Source of the DNA: Paragordius varius
Lineage: Eukaryota; Nematomorpha
Direction: 5' to 3'
DNA: 64,000 bases
NCBI GenBank assembly: GCA_964247055.1
Contig: OZ176056.1
Location: 2,666,001-2,730,000, forward strand
A program made the position numbers and the translations under genes. Shown here piece by piece: positions 22,130 through 35,307 of this stretch (position 1 is its first letter; each line of letters opens with the position of its first letter). The notes under the pieces were generated by a model, which was not told the origin of the DNA, made no database searches, and was given only the letters and a program-made list of their open reading frames with translations.

Positions 22130-23640
22130 TTTTTCACCCCAGATAACTTTGTTTGCTATTAAATTTGTGGGAATTTTGAATTTGTATTTTAAATTTGAAG
22201 ACGAACAAATATTTCAAAATTCTCAGGTAATAATGTTCGGCCTCATCTTATTATATGGAAAAGTGTCTTTTATTAATCTTAACTAGGGTTGTGCATTTGA
22301 CTGCTTTTCCAAAAAAGTCCGGTCAGACCCAGTCAGACCATGGTCATGACCACGGTATGACCACTTAAGTAAATACTGTTCGATATTGGATTGCGAAATT
22401 AATGTTCGAACGACACTTGCGTTTCACTATAATGTCATGTTTTATCTTTAAAGCTTGTATTATACTTTTAAATATTTATTATTTACGAGTATATTCAATC
22501 AAATTTAATCAAAATTTTGTGTTCAAATAAATTTTGCCACATGTTTGTGGCTTTCTGATCTACAAATATATAGCTTTTAAAACTATATTTTCAAATAAAA
22601 TTTTACCTAGTTTGGTTTACAATTTCTTTCATCATTGAAATATCCAATTATAAAATGTTTTTTACATTTTATTTGTTCACAAATATGGAATAATTGCATA
22701 TTTAGCAAAGTGCTTGATTATTTTGTTTTTCAAAATGACTGGATATGCTTAAAATGTTATAAGGATGCAATTTTACCAATTTTAAATTTTTAGATAAGCA
22801 AAATTCAATATTTAATTTAATTTTTAAAAAATGTATCAAAAAGCAATATAATCTCTCTTCCAATTTATCAGCAATTTTTCAGAAAACAGCTGTTATTTTA
22901 AATGTCCATAGTCAAAAAATAAATAGTCAATGACCTGGTCATGACCCAGTCAATTGACGGGGTCATGACCAGGTCAGCACAACCCTAATCTTAACATTTA
23001 CCGTTCCTCATGATTAATAATATGAAGTAGGCTTATATAAACCTAATTAATTTTTTGAAAATATGCATTTTTTATAAATATTTTTAGTTAATAAAATTTT
23101 TGCCGCGCATTCTGGCCTTTTTATGTTTATTTAAAGAGAACTTGTTTATTTTTGGCGAGCGAAAAAATTGAGATTTTCTGAGCCGACATCTAAAATCAAT
23201 TTTTTTTAAAAAATATTGTTTTCCTTTTTAAGGGAATTTTTGTGATATTTTTCGGAATGAAGCATTTAGCTTTTACAAAATTTTTATTTAAGAATGCGAA
23301 AAATTTTCTGATATGTGGCACTTATTCCAAAACTGCTAATAAATATTTTAATTGCCTAAGGGCCAAAACTAAAAGCACCATGTACATTTTCCTATCAGAA
23401 TATATATATTTCATCAACTCATATTTTTTTGTACTCCCCGATTTTTCTGGCATTGTATATGGTATTGATATTTTTTAGCGATATTTTTTTAGAACGAAAC
23501 ATTTGGCTTCCATAGAAAATTTTATTTGACAAAATGTGAATTTGCTATTTTCTGTTATGGAGCAGTAACCGCAAAATCCAAAATAACTTCCCTAACTCTA
23601 AGGACCTAAGCTAAAAGCACTTAGATAATACAATTTCTCA
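22130..23640 (+). repeat. Dispersed repeat (family A) split by a hAT MITE
   Basis: Family A text runs from about 22,190 ('ttctcaggtaataatgttc'), is interrupted at 22,284-22,987 by a MITE, and resumes with 'atttaccgttcctcatgatt' through 'ccaaaactaaaagcaccatg' near 23,370. A second tail copy follows at 23,570-23,635. The interruption dates the MITE as younger than the repeat. Confidence 0.6.
22284..22987. mobile_element. hAT non-autonomous element with perfect 8-bp target duplication
   Basis: The ends are TAGGGTTGTGC and its inverse GCACAACCCTA, flanked on both sides by ATCTTAAC (22,276-22,283 and 22,988-22,995). An 8-bp duplication and TAGGG ends fit the hAT superfamily. Both subterminal regions carry copies of the palindrome GGTCATGACC and partial versions (for example around 22,340-22,360 and 22,930-22,975), as expected for transposase-binding repeats. 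The 704-bp body encodes nothing recognisable. Confidence 0.9.
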
Positions 23641-23641
23641 T

Positions 23642-23694
<53 letters not shown>
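23641..23694. repeat. (TA)n microsatellite
   Basis: A nearly pure TA run of about 54 bp. Similar tracts lie at about 34,795-34,838, 42,540-42,590, 45,490-45,512 and 56,811-56,835. Lengths in an assembly may be unreliable. Confidence 0.95.
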
Positions 23695-23698
<4 letters not shown>

Positions 23699-23810
23699 GG
23701 ATAGTTTGGACACTGTGTTATAACTATGGTTTTGTTGGGATTCGAACTCTCTAGCCTGATTCCCTTTTATAGTTAATTTTTTAATTATTATATTATACTA
23801 GGGCTCAAAC

Positions 23811-23917
23811 CGTACCAGAACCACTCGGCTCCTTAGATTTTTACAGGAAACGTTTTCGTTGGGTATTAACCAGGCCGGTTCCGCCACTTTTTCCAACCTA
23901 ATTCGAAGTCCTGTATT
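23811..23917. mobile_element. Short hAT-type MITE
   Basis: About 107 bp with ends TAGGGCTCAAACC and, on the other strand, CAGGACTTCGAA. The flanks tattatac/tattatat match at 7 of 8 bases. The ends resemble those of the larger element at 31,130-32,789 (CAGGGCTTTGAACCG and CAGGGCTAAACGG), suggesting one family. Confidence 0.5.
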
Positions 23918-24368
23918 ATATTATTTTTTTATAGTAGTATAATCATGATTAACACATGCGGAAAAACCTGCTATAGATTGCAAATTATAAATTTGCAATC
24001 CCTAATATAATTACTACACATGAATTATAAGTTTATATTATGGTCAAAATGCAGGGTACTCTTGCAAAAACCAGAACACTATAAAGACTAATATAAAAAT
24101 GGATCCCTTATCATTTTATTGTTTGTTCGATTGGCCTTTCATATTTTCAATTTTTATTAAAATAATTAATTTGATATATTTTCGAGTAGGTATCTTACGC
24201 TATCATCCTCAAAGCTAACATAGAAAATAAGGAATATTAAATGTTTTAAAAAATTTATTTTTTTTATTAATTTACTGTCATAATTATTATTTTACAATGA
24301 TTGAGCATTTGATGCATTATAATCTTTAACAAAAATTAAAAGGAATTAACATAAAAATAAAACTCAAT

Positions 24369-27300
24369 TTAAACGAAGTCGTGCCATTTTGAAATGGGCT
24401 CTCGTAAGTTATGGATCATTATTTCCCATTGTTCTCGGCTAATGGTGTTACCTATCAAGAATATAAATATATTTATAACTATTTTTAACTCACTAAAAAT
24501 ATTCAGGGTGACTGTTTTATATTTATTAGCGGACAAATATATTCATAACAAATAATATCGATTAATAAAATTGTATTAATGGCATTTATAATGTCAATAT
24601 AAATAAAAACTAAGACATATGTCCTAAACTTAGGACTTTTTCCAAATTTTTAGTTATATCTCTGTATCTCAGCATTTTAACCGAAATATAAACCATCAGT
24701 TTCTTAGAAAAACTACGTTTTATAACCAAATGCCAAAAACGATTCCGGATTCTGTAACAGTTCTCGAAAAAGTTATATTTTATTTTTTTTATTTTAAATT
24801 ACTTCAGAATTTTATTTGTTATTTTAGTTCAATTATTAAAATTATTTTTTTTGATTATTTGTATACATAAATTTGAAAAAACTAGTTTTAAAATGAAACG
24901 TGGTGGATAATGAAATAGGATCCACAATTTTTTAGCTTGGGTGGCGAAGCCAAAGATTTTTGAGAAAATTTAGAAACCGGGACCATTTGGTCCATCAATA
25001 TTTTTTCCATAAAAATGTTTGATTCAGTTCTTATCTCTCTGATAAATTTATAAATTATATATGTTTTGTATCTTTGTAGGAACGCATTTTGGTCATCAAC
25101 ACCAATTATATTGTACATCAAATATTATAAAAACCAATTGTAGTATCCTTAAAAGTCGTAATTTTAGCATAAATATTTAGTCTTAATCAGTGATAAGACC
25201 AGAAAATATAATACTTATATAAGCAAACCATTAACATATTTTACAATGCATCGATGACAAGAGTTAAACCAGTCAAATTAAACACTACCTAGAAAAATAA
25301 AGAAGATTATTTTGGATTTCAATGAAATCCATAACTGATTATATTAAAAAAGGATGAATATTATTTTAAATTAAAAATACCTCGTGGTCCTAATATGACA
25401 GAACCAACAGTAAATTTTCTAAACAATTGGATGGGATTTTCTGGGTCAACGGCTACCAAACACACAAAGATGGTACATCGTTTTTGTTCATCGGCATTTA
25501 ACATGAAAAGCATGTCTGTGGGGCGGCCAGCTACCTTTCTATTATCCTTTTTGCTATTTCTGTGTTTGGTATTATTGGCTTTTATTGATGTTGTTGTTTC
25601 AGATTCCGATTTAGATGGTCGATGCGTACTTTTTTTCCGTTTTTGATTGGACGCAGTAGAGGAAGGCGAAACAGTTTTAGCTGTGTTTTTGACTACGTTT
25701 TCGGAGTCATTATTAACAGTACTATCATCCGATGAACTGGAAGAATACTCTCGAAAATGGAATGAGGGGAGAAATAATTTTTGATCCGAATTTATTTTGT
25801 AGGCTTGTTGAGGGTGTTGCACTTTTTCTTGGCCACTTTGTGATTTGTTTTCTATCATATTGTCATTATTCGTTGGTGTGGATTCATTTACTTTTGGTTT
25901 AGACGATGTAACATTTTTAAAATCGAATTTATCTCTAAGTGTCTCCAGCAATTTCGGATTCGTTGTATCTAAAGATTTATATCCTTTTTGATCGGTTTTA
26001 TCAGTGGTAGTTCTACGCTGATAAGGGGCGATTGTATGTGGTATTATATGATATATCGGCGTCTTTTTCATAGCCATTAATTTTTGATCGATACAAACGG
26101 TGACTTTTATGTACAGACCTAGTTTATAAACGTAATCCGTAATAGAGTAGTTAGTGGACGTTCATAAACCATAAAAAGTATTAAAATGCCTTATAAAAAA
26201 TAAAAAACCACGACAAACACCTTAAATTTTTTAATAGCTAAAGTATTTAAAATATTTAAATTTATGATATATACTGGTAAAATCAGCTGTTTAGCTCAGT
26301 CAGTTGGTATTTCTTTATATTTATGTGGCGTATGATATATTTTTTGGATTCTTAAAGCCATTTCTTTGCAAAAAATTAGGTATCGACTTGTAAAGCAACC
26401 TCAAAATTGAACAAATTCGAAAACTGCTAAAGGCGTCAATTAAAAATAAATGGTAATTTAATTTTTTAATAAAAAGCTATATTGATTTCCTGAACATATG
26501 TACTTAAAAATTAATGGATAAATTTAACAGAATCATAAAAGGATATACAAACGCGCTAATAAGTTGTGTTTATTTGATAACCGCATATGACAAAATAATT
26601 TTATGTTAATTCAAATTTTACTTTAAATTGTCTTTCGAATACCCTATATCTTATAGATAAAAAATGGCTTAAACTGTTTAAAATATAAATTATGAATAAG
26701 CTTATATATATATTTCTATAAATCATATTTGTAAAATATACCCTGTATACTATGAGCGAAAAATGGAAAAACTATGTTTCTAATGCTGTTAAAAGATATC
26801 TGAAGTCTCCCGGATGTAGGTAGGTATCGAAGTGTTATGTCAATTTGACCCGTAGACTAGATATAATATCATTAAAATATATTATTTTTTACTAAGAAAA
26901 ATTTTATTGAAATAATATTAAATTTGGAATAAAATGTACCAAAAACCTTATTGGATGAGCTAAGTTTCTTGCTTAAAACGACATCGAACGTTTTTGTGAA
27001 ATCATGGCAAATTATATCGTTTTCCGTATTGGAGGAATTTTTCGGGGTTGTCCCACCCCTGTCATTTATTGGCCCAAACAAAAGTTGCGAGTTAGGTGGT
27101 ATAGAACCGAGGGCATCTAATAGCTTAAAAACTATTTCGCCATTTTCAGTTAAGCCACCTATTTTAGTCTTTGAAAACATACAAATTTTGCAACGATACG
27201 ATTCAAGTGCTGTTTTGATAGCGTTGCTTAACCAGAGATTACCATCCATACATTCCAAATAGTATTTATATAAGGCAGTATTGGTTGAAGAGTGATTCGC

Positions 27301-30300
27301 AAATTGACTTTCAAGACTTTGTAGGTCCTTATTTAATTTTATGAGTTGTTCCTCTGTAATCGGCATTTTCAGCAGGATAGGAATGTTGAAAGTTACATTC
27401 TCCCCGAATTGAGGTTTGGATGTTCGGTGGTGCATTTTAGTCACAAACACATGTGCCTCGTAAACATTATCTAATGAATATTTTTCGGAGGGTGTAACTT
27501 TAGTAGTTGTATGATCATCCGAATTTTTTGGGATTTCTTCAATATGTATGCCATTCCCGTCTTCATTGTAATTTTTGATGCAAATTCCATCCAAAATAGG
27601 CGTATACAATTGTTCTGAAACAAACTTCATAATTTCACGCATAGTTGGATTGATTGGAGGTACTTTGACGCACGGCGGGGAAAATATATTGGATGAACCA
27701 GTGCGTGATAATATTTGCCGTTTAAATTGAGTGAAATTTGGTGTTGGCGCAATTTTCCCATAAACTTTATCCTTTTTCTCTTCAACTATGCTTCCCGAAG
27801 AAGCAGCTTTGTGAATAACAAATCCATTTTCTTGGCCAGGGATGACTGGTTTTAAATTATCTCTAGTTTGAACTGAGTGGGTTGTCAAATTTGTTCCAAT
27901 TTGTCGGCTATCTAAATCTTTGTATGAATTTCGCTTTTGTTTTACCTGCGGATTCTTTAATGTCGTACTGGGTGCTAAAGTGCGCATATCCTCCACGCAA
28001 ATCATTACAGCTGTATTCATGGTGTGTGAGAAAAAGCGATTATTTAAATCCCAAGATCTAAACAGTTTAATTCGAAACGCAATGCTGTATACGGCATTTT
28101 GACTATCTATTATTCCATGAGATATCAAATTAATATTTCCCTTTCCCACTCTTTCTAAATCGATGGGGTTAGGTCGTTGAGTATTTTGGGATAAATCCGA
28201 AATCATATTTATCGCCAAGGATGGTATATCAAAATGAAGCCCATATTGGATTTGACCCCGATAAAAACTACCTCTATTATAATACCCATTTCTGGTTAAT
28301 AAGGACTTATCCCCACTTTTTCCCATATATTTTCCATCGGTATTGGGATGATCTGTTTTTGCCGAAGATTTAGTCGTCATCCATTGAGGGAGGAAAGTCA
28401 AAAGGTTATGAAACCTTTGGAAAGTTAAACTAGGTGTGGGCCTATTCATATTTAATAGCGTAGTGTCCTAAACAAACAGAAATGATATGATAAAATGTAA
28501 AAAAAAATTTAAATAACTATATTTTGTATTTTATTATAAGAGTTAAAATTGAAATAGGATATACATTTTCTAATATGTCTCCCATGGAACCAGTAGCCTG
28601 ACTGCTGTTATGAGAAGGGTATCGTTTAATTCTAAATATGTGCCACCATTGGTGAGGCTCTTCTATATGCTTCAAATTTTTATATGTATCTATAAGAAAA
28701 ATATTAATGGTTTTATATAAATTAAAATAAATTTAAATTTCTAAAAATGAGTCTAATTTATTTGGTACTCACCAAAAAAATTTAGAGCCGTGTACCATGT
28801 AATACCGTTGAATATTTCATAACTTTGACATATTTGTAAACAATTACACTCAAAATAAGTACATCAAAAAAATTAATGAATGATTGTCATAAAAAAGAAC
28901 TTTTAAAACGACATGCGATCCATGAATCGCGGTATACTTATTTTTATCTACAACGTTGAGATTTAACCCAAGAAGAAAACCTGTCCTGGTTTTTAATATT
29001 TATTTACAAGAGTTATACGTGGTTTTTCATTTAAATATGCATTCAAACTTATTTACTATATATTTCGTCGACTGTTTGAATTAATATTTTATGGTTAAAT
29101 ATTTGCACTGGTAGCAACCAAACCCAATTGTTTGAAAAAAAGCCTCTTTAAATATTGCCGATTTAACAATTACCAACACTCAATGAATTATAAATAGTTT
29201 ATTTATTGGAATGGCAAATTAAAAAATAGTAAAATAATAGTGACTAGTTTTAAATTCTCACAAGGGCATTCATTTTCAAACTGTTTATATGAGTGTGTAC
29301 AAATAACCTGATATACAACTATAAAAATAATTAAAGAAATGTGAAAAAAACTAAGGTTTGCTAAGATGAAACCGATACGTCTCCAAGAGCAGGTTAAATC
29401 GGAAATCTGATAACTTGTCGCTTTTTATAATAAAAGTTAGGCTTATTAAGAAGGCTTTTTTTAATTTTGTAATGTGTTGCATCTTAAATCAAATATAATT
29501 TATGATCATTTCGATTTGGTTTTTTGTTTAAAAGGTGTTTGTAAAAGAATATCAAATTGTTTAAGGAAGTAGATTAATTTGAATTCATAAACATATTTAT
29601 TTTTGCATGGAATCGGAAAGCCTTTGCAGGCAAAAAACAAAATAATTTTTGAGATCCGAAAGGACATCGCCTATTTTTTTGATTGATGGGGATTAAAAAT
29701 ATTTGCTTTTAAACATTTATTGTTTTTCTAGACATTATTCGCTAATTTCAATGGACAATTTTCTGATTACTGTCCCAACATTTTCTATATTTTAGTGATA
29801 CTTTAGAGCACACCGTTTTTGGTTTAATATTTAAAACCAACAAGGGTTTATTCACAATTCTATAAACTTTCCAAACATGCAAGCAATTTCCCTCGTTCCC
29901 CAATAATAAGCCCCCTTCATTACAATGAGATTTTTCAAATAAATAATGTCTATGAACTAAATAGCTCATGCTCATCGACTTTCCAATTCGTAAATACGGA
30001 CCTAATGATTTGATTCCCATAAACTAGTGTGTTGGTATAAAGCTATTATACGGAACCAAGATGATAAAAAAAATCAATCATTTTTTTCACAAATATCTGT
30101 ATATATATTATATAATAAAATTCAATTTTATATATCTTTTAAAAAGAATCACGTTGCGAATAAAGACCCATGTATTTTTTCCCAAAGTAGACGTTTATAA
30201 GAGGGGGGTCAGCAAAATAATAATATAAAATTACTGAAATAATCCAAATTCTGGGCAAATACATCATCCAAAGTGTTTTTTCGCCGTCGCCGTTTCTTTA

Positions 30301-30382
30301 GCAAATCGATCGCCAGGTAAATTAGGAATAAAAATATAACCGCCATCAACGTTAAGAGTCCAATCAATACATAAATATTCAT
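24369..30382 (-). CDS. Synaptotagmin-like membrane protein with C2 domains, 8 exons
   Basis: Exons 5' to 3' on the minus strand: 30,382-30,263; 30,023-29,814; 28,848-28,773; 28,689-28,565; 28,467-26,947; 26,856-26,742; 26,118-25,381; 24,451-24,369. All phases agree, giving about 995 residues. Residues 2-24 form one hydrophobic segment followed by KKRRRRK, a type of N-terminal membrane anchor seen in synaptotagmins. The C-terminal C2 domain reads GQIDITLRYLPTSGRLQIS, then LYIKVTVCIDQKLMAMKKTP, and closes with REQWEIMIHNLREPISKWH, the canonical C2B end. A Ser/Asn/Lys-rich insert of about 150 residues splits that domain. Text in the large exon (VYEAHVFVTKMHHRTS...FGENVTFNIP) looks like a degenerate C2A. 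Few calcium-binding Asp positions are visible, so calcium-independent membrane binding is plausible. The exact subfamily is not recognised. Part of the exon chain is inferred from phase alone. Confidence 0.7.
26286..26330 (+). repeat. tRNA-like A-box fragment
   Basis: The text 'tttagctcagtcagttggta' matches the 5' half of many tRNAs (A box), but no B box or closing stem follows. It is probably a SINE remnant, lying in an intron of the synaptotagmin-like gene on the opposite strand. Confidence 0.35.
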
Positions 30383-31129
30383 TTTTTAACAAGAGCGTAA
30401 ATTACATATACTATGCCGTTTGTGAGATGACTAGTAAAATTTTGAATTGTGTTTTAGTAGTTTCTACATATTTTAAACAGAAACACTTTCCAGGAATCGC
30501 TCTCCTTATGGATGATAATTTTCCGAGAATTTTGTTTTTAAAAATGAAATTTAATAAACATCACAGGCAAAAACATTTTTTGGATATTGATAAAACATTA
30601 TTGATACAATAATTGGAATGTTATATTACTGAAAAATAGGATATTTTGGATAACAATAATAATTGGAAAGAGTCCATTTTAAATGTGTTAAATTCCAAAT
30701 TTTATAATATATATTACATTTCCCATAAAAATGAAGTGTTACATGATCAAAGGCCAATATAGACAAGATATGAACACCTAAATAAATAAATAATGAAAAA
30801 TATTTCATTTACATTTTTTATAATTAACCAATAAACTAATATATTTATAAAACCTTACCTATATTTCCATATAATAATATAAATAAAAATCTATTTTTAA
30901 ACTATTATTATGGATTTAATCTTAAAATAATATTTATGACAAGGTAATTATTTCATAATCATCTCCAACAGCTGAAAAATAATTTTATTAAAAGACAAAA
31001 ATATAATAATCTATAAGTTTATTTAAACATATTGATTTAAAACCATAGAAAACATTTATTAATTTATTTATTAGGAACTCTGACTGAAAGCGAAAAATTA
31101 CTTTTTGATATACTGGTTGAACAATTAAC
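30383..31129. other. Unassigned stretch upstream of the synaptotagmin-like gene
   Basis: This should contain the promoter and 5' untranslated region of the minus-strand gene starting at 30,382. No other feature is supported; the short open frames here are A+T-rich chance frames. Confidence 0.4.
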
Positions 31130-32789
31130 CAGGGCTTTGAACCGAGTCGAAAAAAGTGAAACATTTAGGGTATTTCCTAGACGGTTGGAATCGGCCTGAA
31201 AAAAAATAGATTCGGAACAGGTTGGCCCTTTAAAACGGTTCCAAACCGGTTCTTTACTGTTTTCATGTTTATGGTTTTTTACCAGAAGTTTTATAAAGTT
31301 AATGCTCTTAATCCATAGATTTGACATACGTAAATAGTTATGCATGTCATCTTCAAGTGTAGGTAAGTATTTGGAAAAAAATTGTTAACATGGTAATTCC
31401 ATTTCAATCGGGTACGAGAAAAAAATGTTATCATACACCAAAGAAAATCGGGGATATATAGAAATAACCGGATGAAATATATATATTTTGATAGAAAAAT
31501 GTATCGAATTATCATGGTGCTTTTGGTTTTGTACCTTACAAGTGATATAAGAAAGTTATTAACACTTTTGTGGTTTAGATACTCCACATTAGAAAATGGC
31601 AAATTCGAACACCTTTAATAAAGATCTTTTGCGAAAAGTAAATGCTTCTTTTAAAATACTATATATCATAAAATACCTATGAAAACCAAAACGATATTTT
31701 TAAAATATTTTAATTTTTAGATGTGGGCTCCTTCGCTTTACTAAAAAGGTCTTTTAAAAAACGCAAAAATTCAAGGACTATTTTATATATATGCTAAATT
31801 TAGATACCAACTAAAAATACTTATTTTTCACAACTTTAATATTAGTAAAATTTTGTTGTTAATAATAGAAGCGGTTTAAAAACGCTTTTAGATATTATAA
31901 AAAGACTATTTCTCTCTAATTTAGATGCGAACATTATCGCTTCAGAATTATGATTATAGGTTTTACTTAAAATTTTGGTGAATTTTTATAAAAAAAGCAA
32001 TATTGACATTAATTTGAATACGAATATTTTAACCTATATTCATAGGTAAATGTTCAGCATTATCAAATATAGAAAAAGTGTTTTTGCATAAACTGTTTTC
32101 TTTTCCATTATGCCTGAAAATAGAATGAAGTACGCTTCAACATTTTGACAAAAATAAATTTTTTTGAAAAGTATGCATTTTTTAAAAATATTTTTTTAAT
32201 ATGTCAAAATTTAGGATATATATAATAATTATCGCGTGATCCAAACAATTTTGCGTTTATTTTAAAAGAACTGGCCCATTAAAGTGCAAACATTTGGGGT
32301 TTTCGGAGCTCACATCTAAAAATTATATTTTAAAAATATTGTTTTGCTTATGGGTTTAAAATATATTTTAGCGTAATTTTTTGGAAAAATTATTTCACAA
32401 AAAATATGCTCAAATTTAGCCATTTTATGGAAAACTTACCTTTAAAGTTTTAATAGCTCTCTTATATCACGCGTAAGGTCCAAAAATAAAAGCATCACTA
32501 TAAACCTCATTTTCCTGTCAGAATACATATATTTTAGCAGGTTACCTTTTTGTGGACGTGATATAATCAATGCCAATAATATTTAAACAACCAGTTTAAA
32601 CTGTGACGGTCATTCGACATAATGATACACCAGAAAATAAATATATAAATAAATTTTTAAAAATAAAATATGAGAACAACTTATTTCGGAGGTGTAACTA
32701 GGCTGGTTCTTAAGCATTTTAAACCGGGATAATTCGCGATGTTTTTCAGAACCGATTCCTGCTAAAATATACGGTTCCGTTTAGCCCTG
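31130..32789. mobile_element. Non-autonomous hAT-type element, about 1.66 kb
   Basis: The left end is CAGGGCTTTGAACCG, and the right end read inwards is CAGGGCTAAACGGAACCG. The flanks are caattaac and taattaat (6 of 8 identical, same core aattaa), consistent with an aged 8-bp hAT target duplication. Inside are family A blocks on both strands: 'ttatcatggtgcttttggtt' at about 31,510 (minus) and 'aaataaaagcatcactataa' at about 32,480 (plus). Either family A is the body of this element or the element has captured it. No transposase frame is visible. Confidence 0.5.
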
Positions 32790-33420
32790 TAATTAATTAT
32801 TATTGGCTTTCTTTTTAATTCACATAATTTTTATTTAGACCGAAACGTAAAATATTTTTACCATATTTATTGCATAAAAGTTTGAGACCAAATAATTTAA
32901 TTAGAATAGTTATAATTGCCATATATAAAGTGAACATCCTTCCCCGTTATTATTCTCCGTATATCATATTCGGGGAAAAAATTAAATCCTATTAATATTC
33001 AGTTATTTTTAAAATAGTATATGATATAATATATTCTTCATACATACTTCTTATTTTTAAAAAATTGTTTTTTTGCTTTTGGCTCATTATAAGGGCCTTA
33101 AAATAATCTCGCTAAGTTTGTGGGAAAGTATACTCAGCTTCAAACCCTTATTAATCAAATACTTAACATGATGATTAGCTTTGAGTCATTGATTGGGAGA
33201 TGTTTGTTAAAAGGCTCTTTGAGGGGTCCATATTAAAAAAGAATGCCGTAAAAAATGGTATTGTTTTAGAACCAAGGCTAATTTTAAAATTAAAATCCAT
33301 ATACAATGTAAATTTAAATTAGAGCTAGGCCTCATAAAATATATTTTATACCGCTCGCTATTTTTAATCAAACTTTATTGAATAATTATATTACCCCATA
33401 TGATATTAACAATTTAAAAT
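32790..33420. other. Intergenic, upstream of OCIAD1
   Basis: A+T-rich. About 33,190-33,270 has text like dispersed repeat B ('gtccatattaaaaaaga'). The OCIAD1 promoter presumably lies in the last few hundred bases, but no motif can be singled out. Confidence 0.4.
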
Positions 33421-34792
33421 ATGGAAGACCCCAAGTCAGCAGTTCATAGATTTGAACCACCAGTTTTTATAAAAATAATCTTTAGCCCTTTTCAGCCTTG
33501 ACCCCAGAAGAAATTAGGACTTTGCGGGAATGTAATCGTTTATCCTTTTATTATCGTGGTATATATTTTTTTGTTTTATCTAAGCACTGCCAATTTCAAC
33601 CTTATCTATGCTTTCTATGGGACTTGCTATCCGAAACGGTATAACGATGATAAATAAAATTTAGGTTATGTGAAAAAATCATATACCATGGCAAAAATTC
33701 TCTCAGTTGGCTTGGCTGGTTTTATTATCGGGAAAGTTTCCTACATTGGAAAATGTAAAGAAATGATTAAACATTTGCCAAATAGCCCGCTTGGCTCTAA
33801 ATTAAGGCAAATCGAATCATCTCCCAACCCTACGCAGCTATATCAGGAGTTTATTAAAGAAATGTATATTTTATGTTTACATTGAAACCTTTTTTTCTGC
33901 GTACATTTTTGTGTAAAATGAATCTCTGTAACTTTTTTGATTAACATTCTTTTATATAATGATAATAAAACGGATTTTAAATTTTTTCTACTCAAAATTA
34001 TTATTGTTAACGTTATAAAACATATAAATATTAAATTTGGTTGCAATGGAATAATATGTTTTTATAAAGCCGTTATTTTAATGTTATTAACAAAATTTTT
34101 TGCAATTTTTTCATTTTTATACCGATTAAGCGTTTATTAAATATTTTAGGTCTCCATTGGCAACCAGTACGGAAAGTTCATCTCAAAATCCGCCTTCTAC
34201 TTTTAGACGGGACGATTATGATTGGCAAACAACCAAGGGATTGGATGACCGTTTTAGACCAACTTTAGATCGTAACATTTTTAAATTTAATTTATTTATT
34301 ACAAAATATTGTCGTTTTTAAATTTAAGTCTTTCGATAAAAAATTTACTTAGCGTTTTTGGGGATAAAAAATCAATTATTTTTTAAGTTTTCAGAACTCT
34401 TCATAAGTTTATCTAATGGTAAGCTGGATTTTTGTAATATAATTGCTAAAAAGATAATTATAAAGAATTCATTTACTATTTTTATGTTTGATAAAGTTTA
34501 CTTATATAGTAAACGAAAATTTTATAGTTATAAAAATAACAATTATTGCTGAATGTGCCTATTTTTAATTAAATTAACACTGCAATAAGGGGAAAGTGGT
34601 TATAAAACATCATCCGGCCTCTTACAAGACGATAATAACCCGCCATCTTTGTTTAAACCGTTTAACCAATCGATGAAAGATGCATTGCCAACGCAAGAGA
34701 GCTCTAATAAAAATGGGACCTTGTCTTATGACGAATTACGTTACCTTAATAGGCGAGGTATGGGTTCAAATATTGAATATTATGGATTATTA

Positions 34793-34841
<49 letters not shown>

Positions 34842-35307
34842 AAATTGGATAATAAATTTTGAATGAAAATAATATTTATAATTTAATCTTTACTTATTTT
34901 AAATTTTTATCGAAATTTATAGGATTTAAATAATTTAAAACAAAAATCTATTTTAACCCTCTTTACACTAAATTGTGTGGATAATATGATTGTAAAATAA
35001 AAGCAATGCAAGGGCATTGTTGAATTCAGAGTTAACTAAAATATAAGGAAAACTTATATTGAAACTTTAAATTTTCAATTGTTTAATTATCGTTTGTTTA
35101 TTTTATCCACCAAATTTACACTAAGATTTTTGTTATTTTTTGGACGAAACTAACACAAAAAACTCGGTTTGAATCCCTAATATCAATATTTTTTTTATTA
35201 TATACATTTTTAATATTTTCATTTTAGGACAACAAGGATTAAATGCGGAATTAGGAGATTTGGGAACTAAACCCAAACCCAATGAAAGATCTCCTTATTC
35301 GTTTTGA
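33421..35307 (+). CDS. OCIAD1: OCIA domain-containing protein 1, 7 exons, three micro-introns
   Basis: OCIAD1 proteins sit in mitochondrial and endosomal membranes and affect respiratory-complex assembly and signalling. Exons: 33,421-33,462; 33,486-33,558; 33,585-33,638; 33,665-33,863; 34,150-34,271; 34,590-34,757; 35,228-35,307. They join to 245 codons, the human length. The OCIA domain reads LTPEEIRTLRECNRLSFYYR, then ALPISTLSM, then GLAGFIIGKVSYIGKC and NSPLG. The human counterpart has FRECNEESFWYRSLPIS and ENSPLGEALR. A conserved tail motif, LSYDELRYLNRR, matches human ITYEELRNKNR. Introns 1-3 are only 23, 26 and 26 nt, introns 4-6 are 280-470 nt, and a TA microsatellite lies in intron 6. 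An alternative acceptor 10 nt downstream in intron 1 breaks the frame, so 23 nt is preferred. Confidence 0.93.
34795..34838. repeat. (TA)n microsatellite in OCIAD1 intron 6
   Basis: About 44 bp of alternating TA inside the sixth intron of OCIAD1. Confidence 0.9.

Noticed and set aside
23730-23850. Possible minus-strand tRNA (A-box GCCGAGTGGTT, B-box GTTCGAATCC)
   Set aside because: The T stem does not pair, the spacing is too long, and the A-box overlaps a hAT-type MITE end; at most a SINE trace.
24888-25121. Minus-strand 77-codon frame in the last synaptotagmin-like intron
   Set aside because: No compatible splice phases with the flanking C2B exons, which join directly in frame; no family resemblance.
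26752-26823. Plus-strand frame starting MSEKWKNYVSNAVKRY
   Set aside because: It is the complement of the C2B exon at 26,742-26,856, whose minus-strand translation is clearly a C2 domain.
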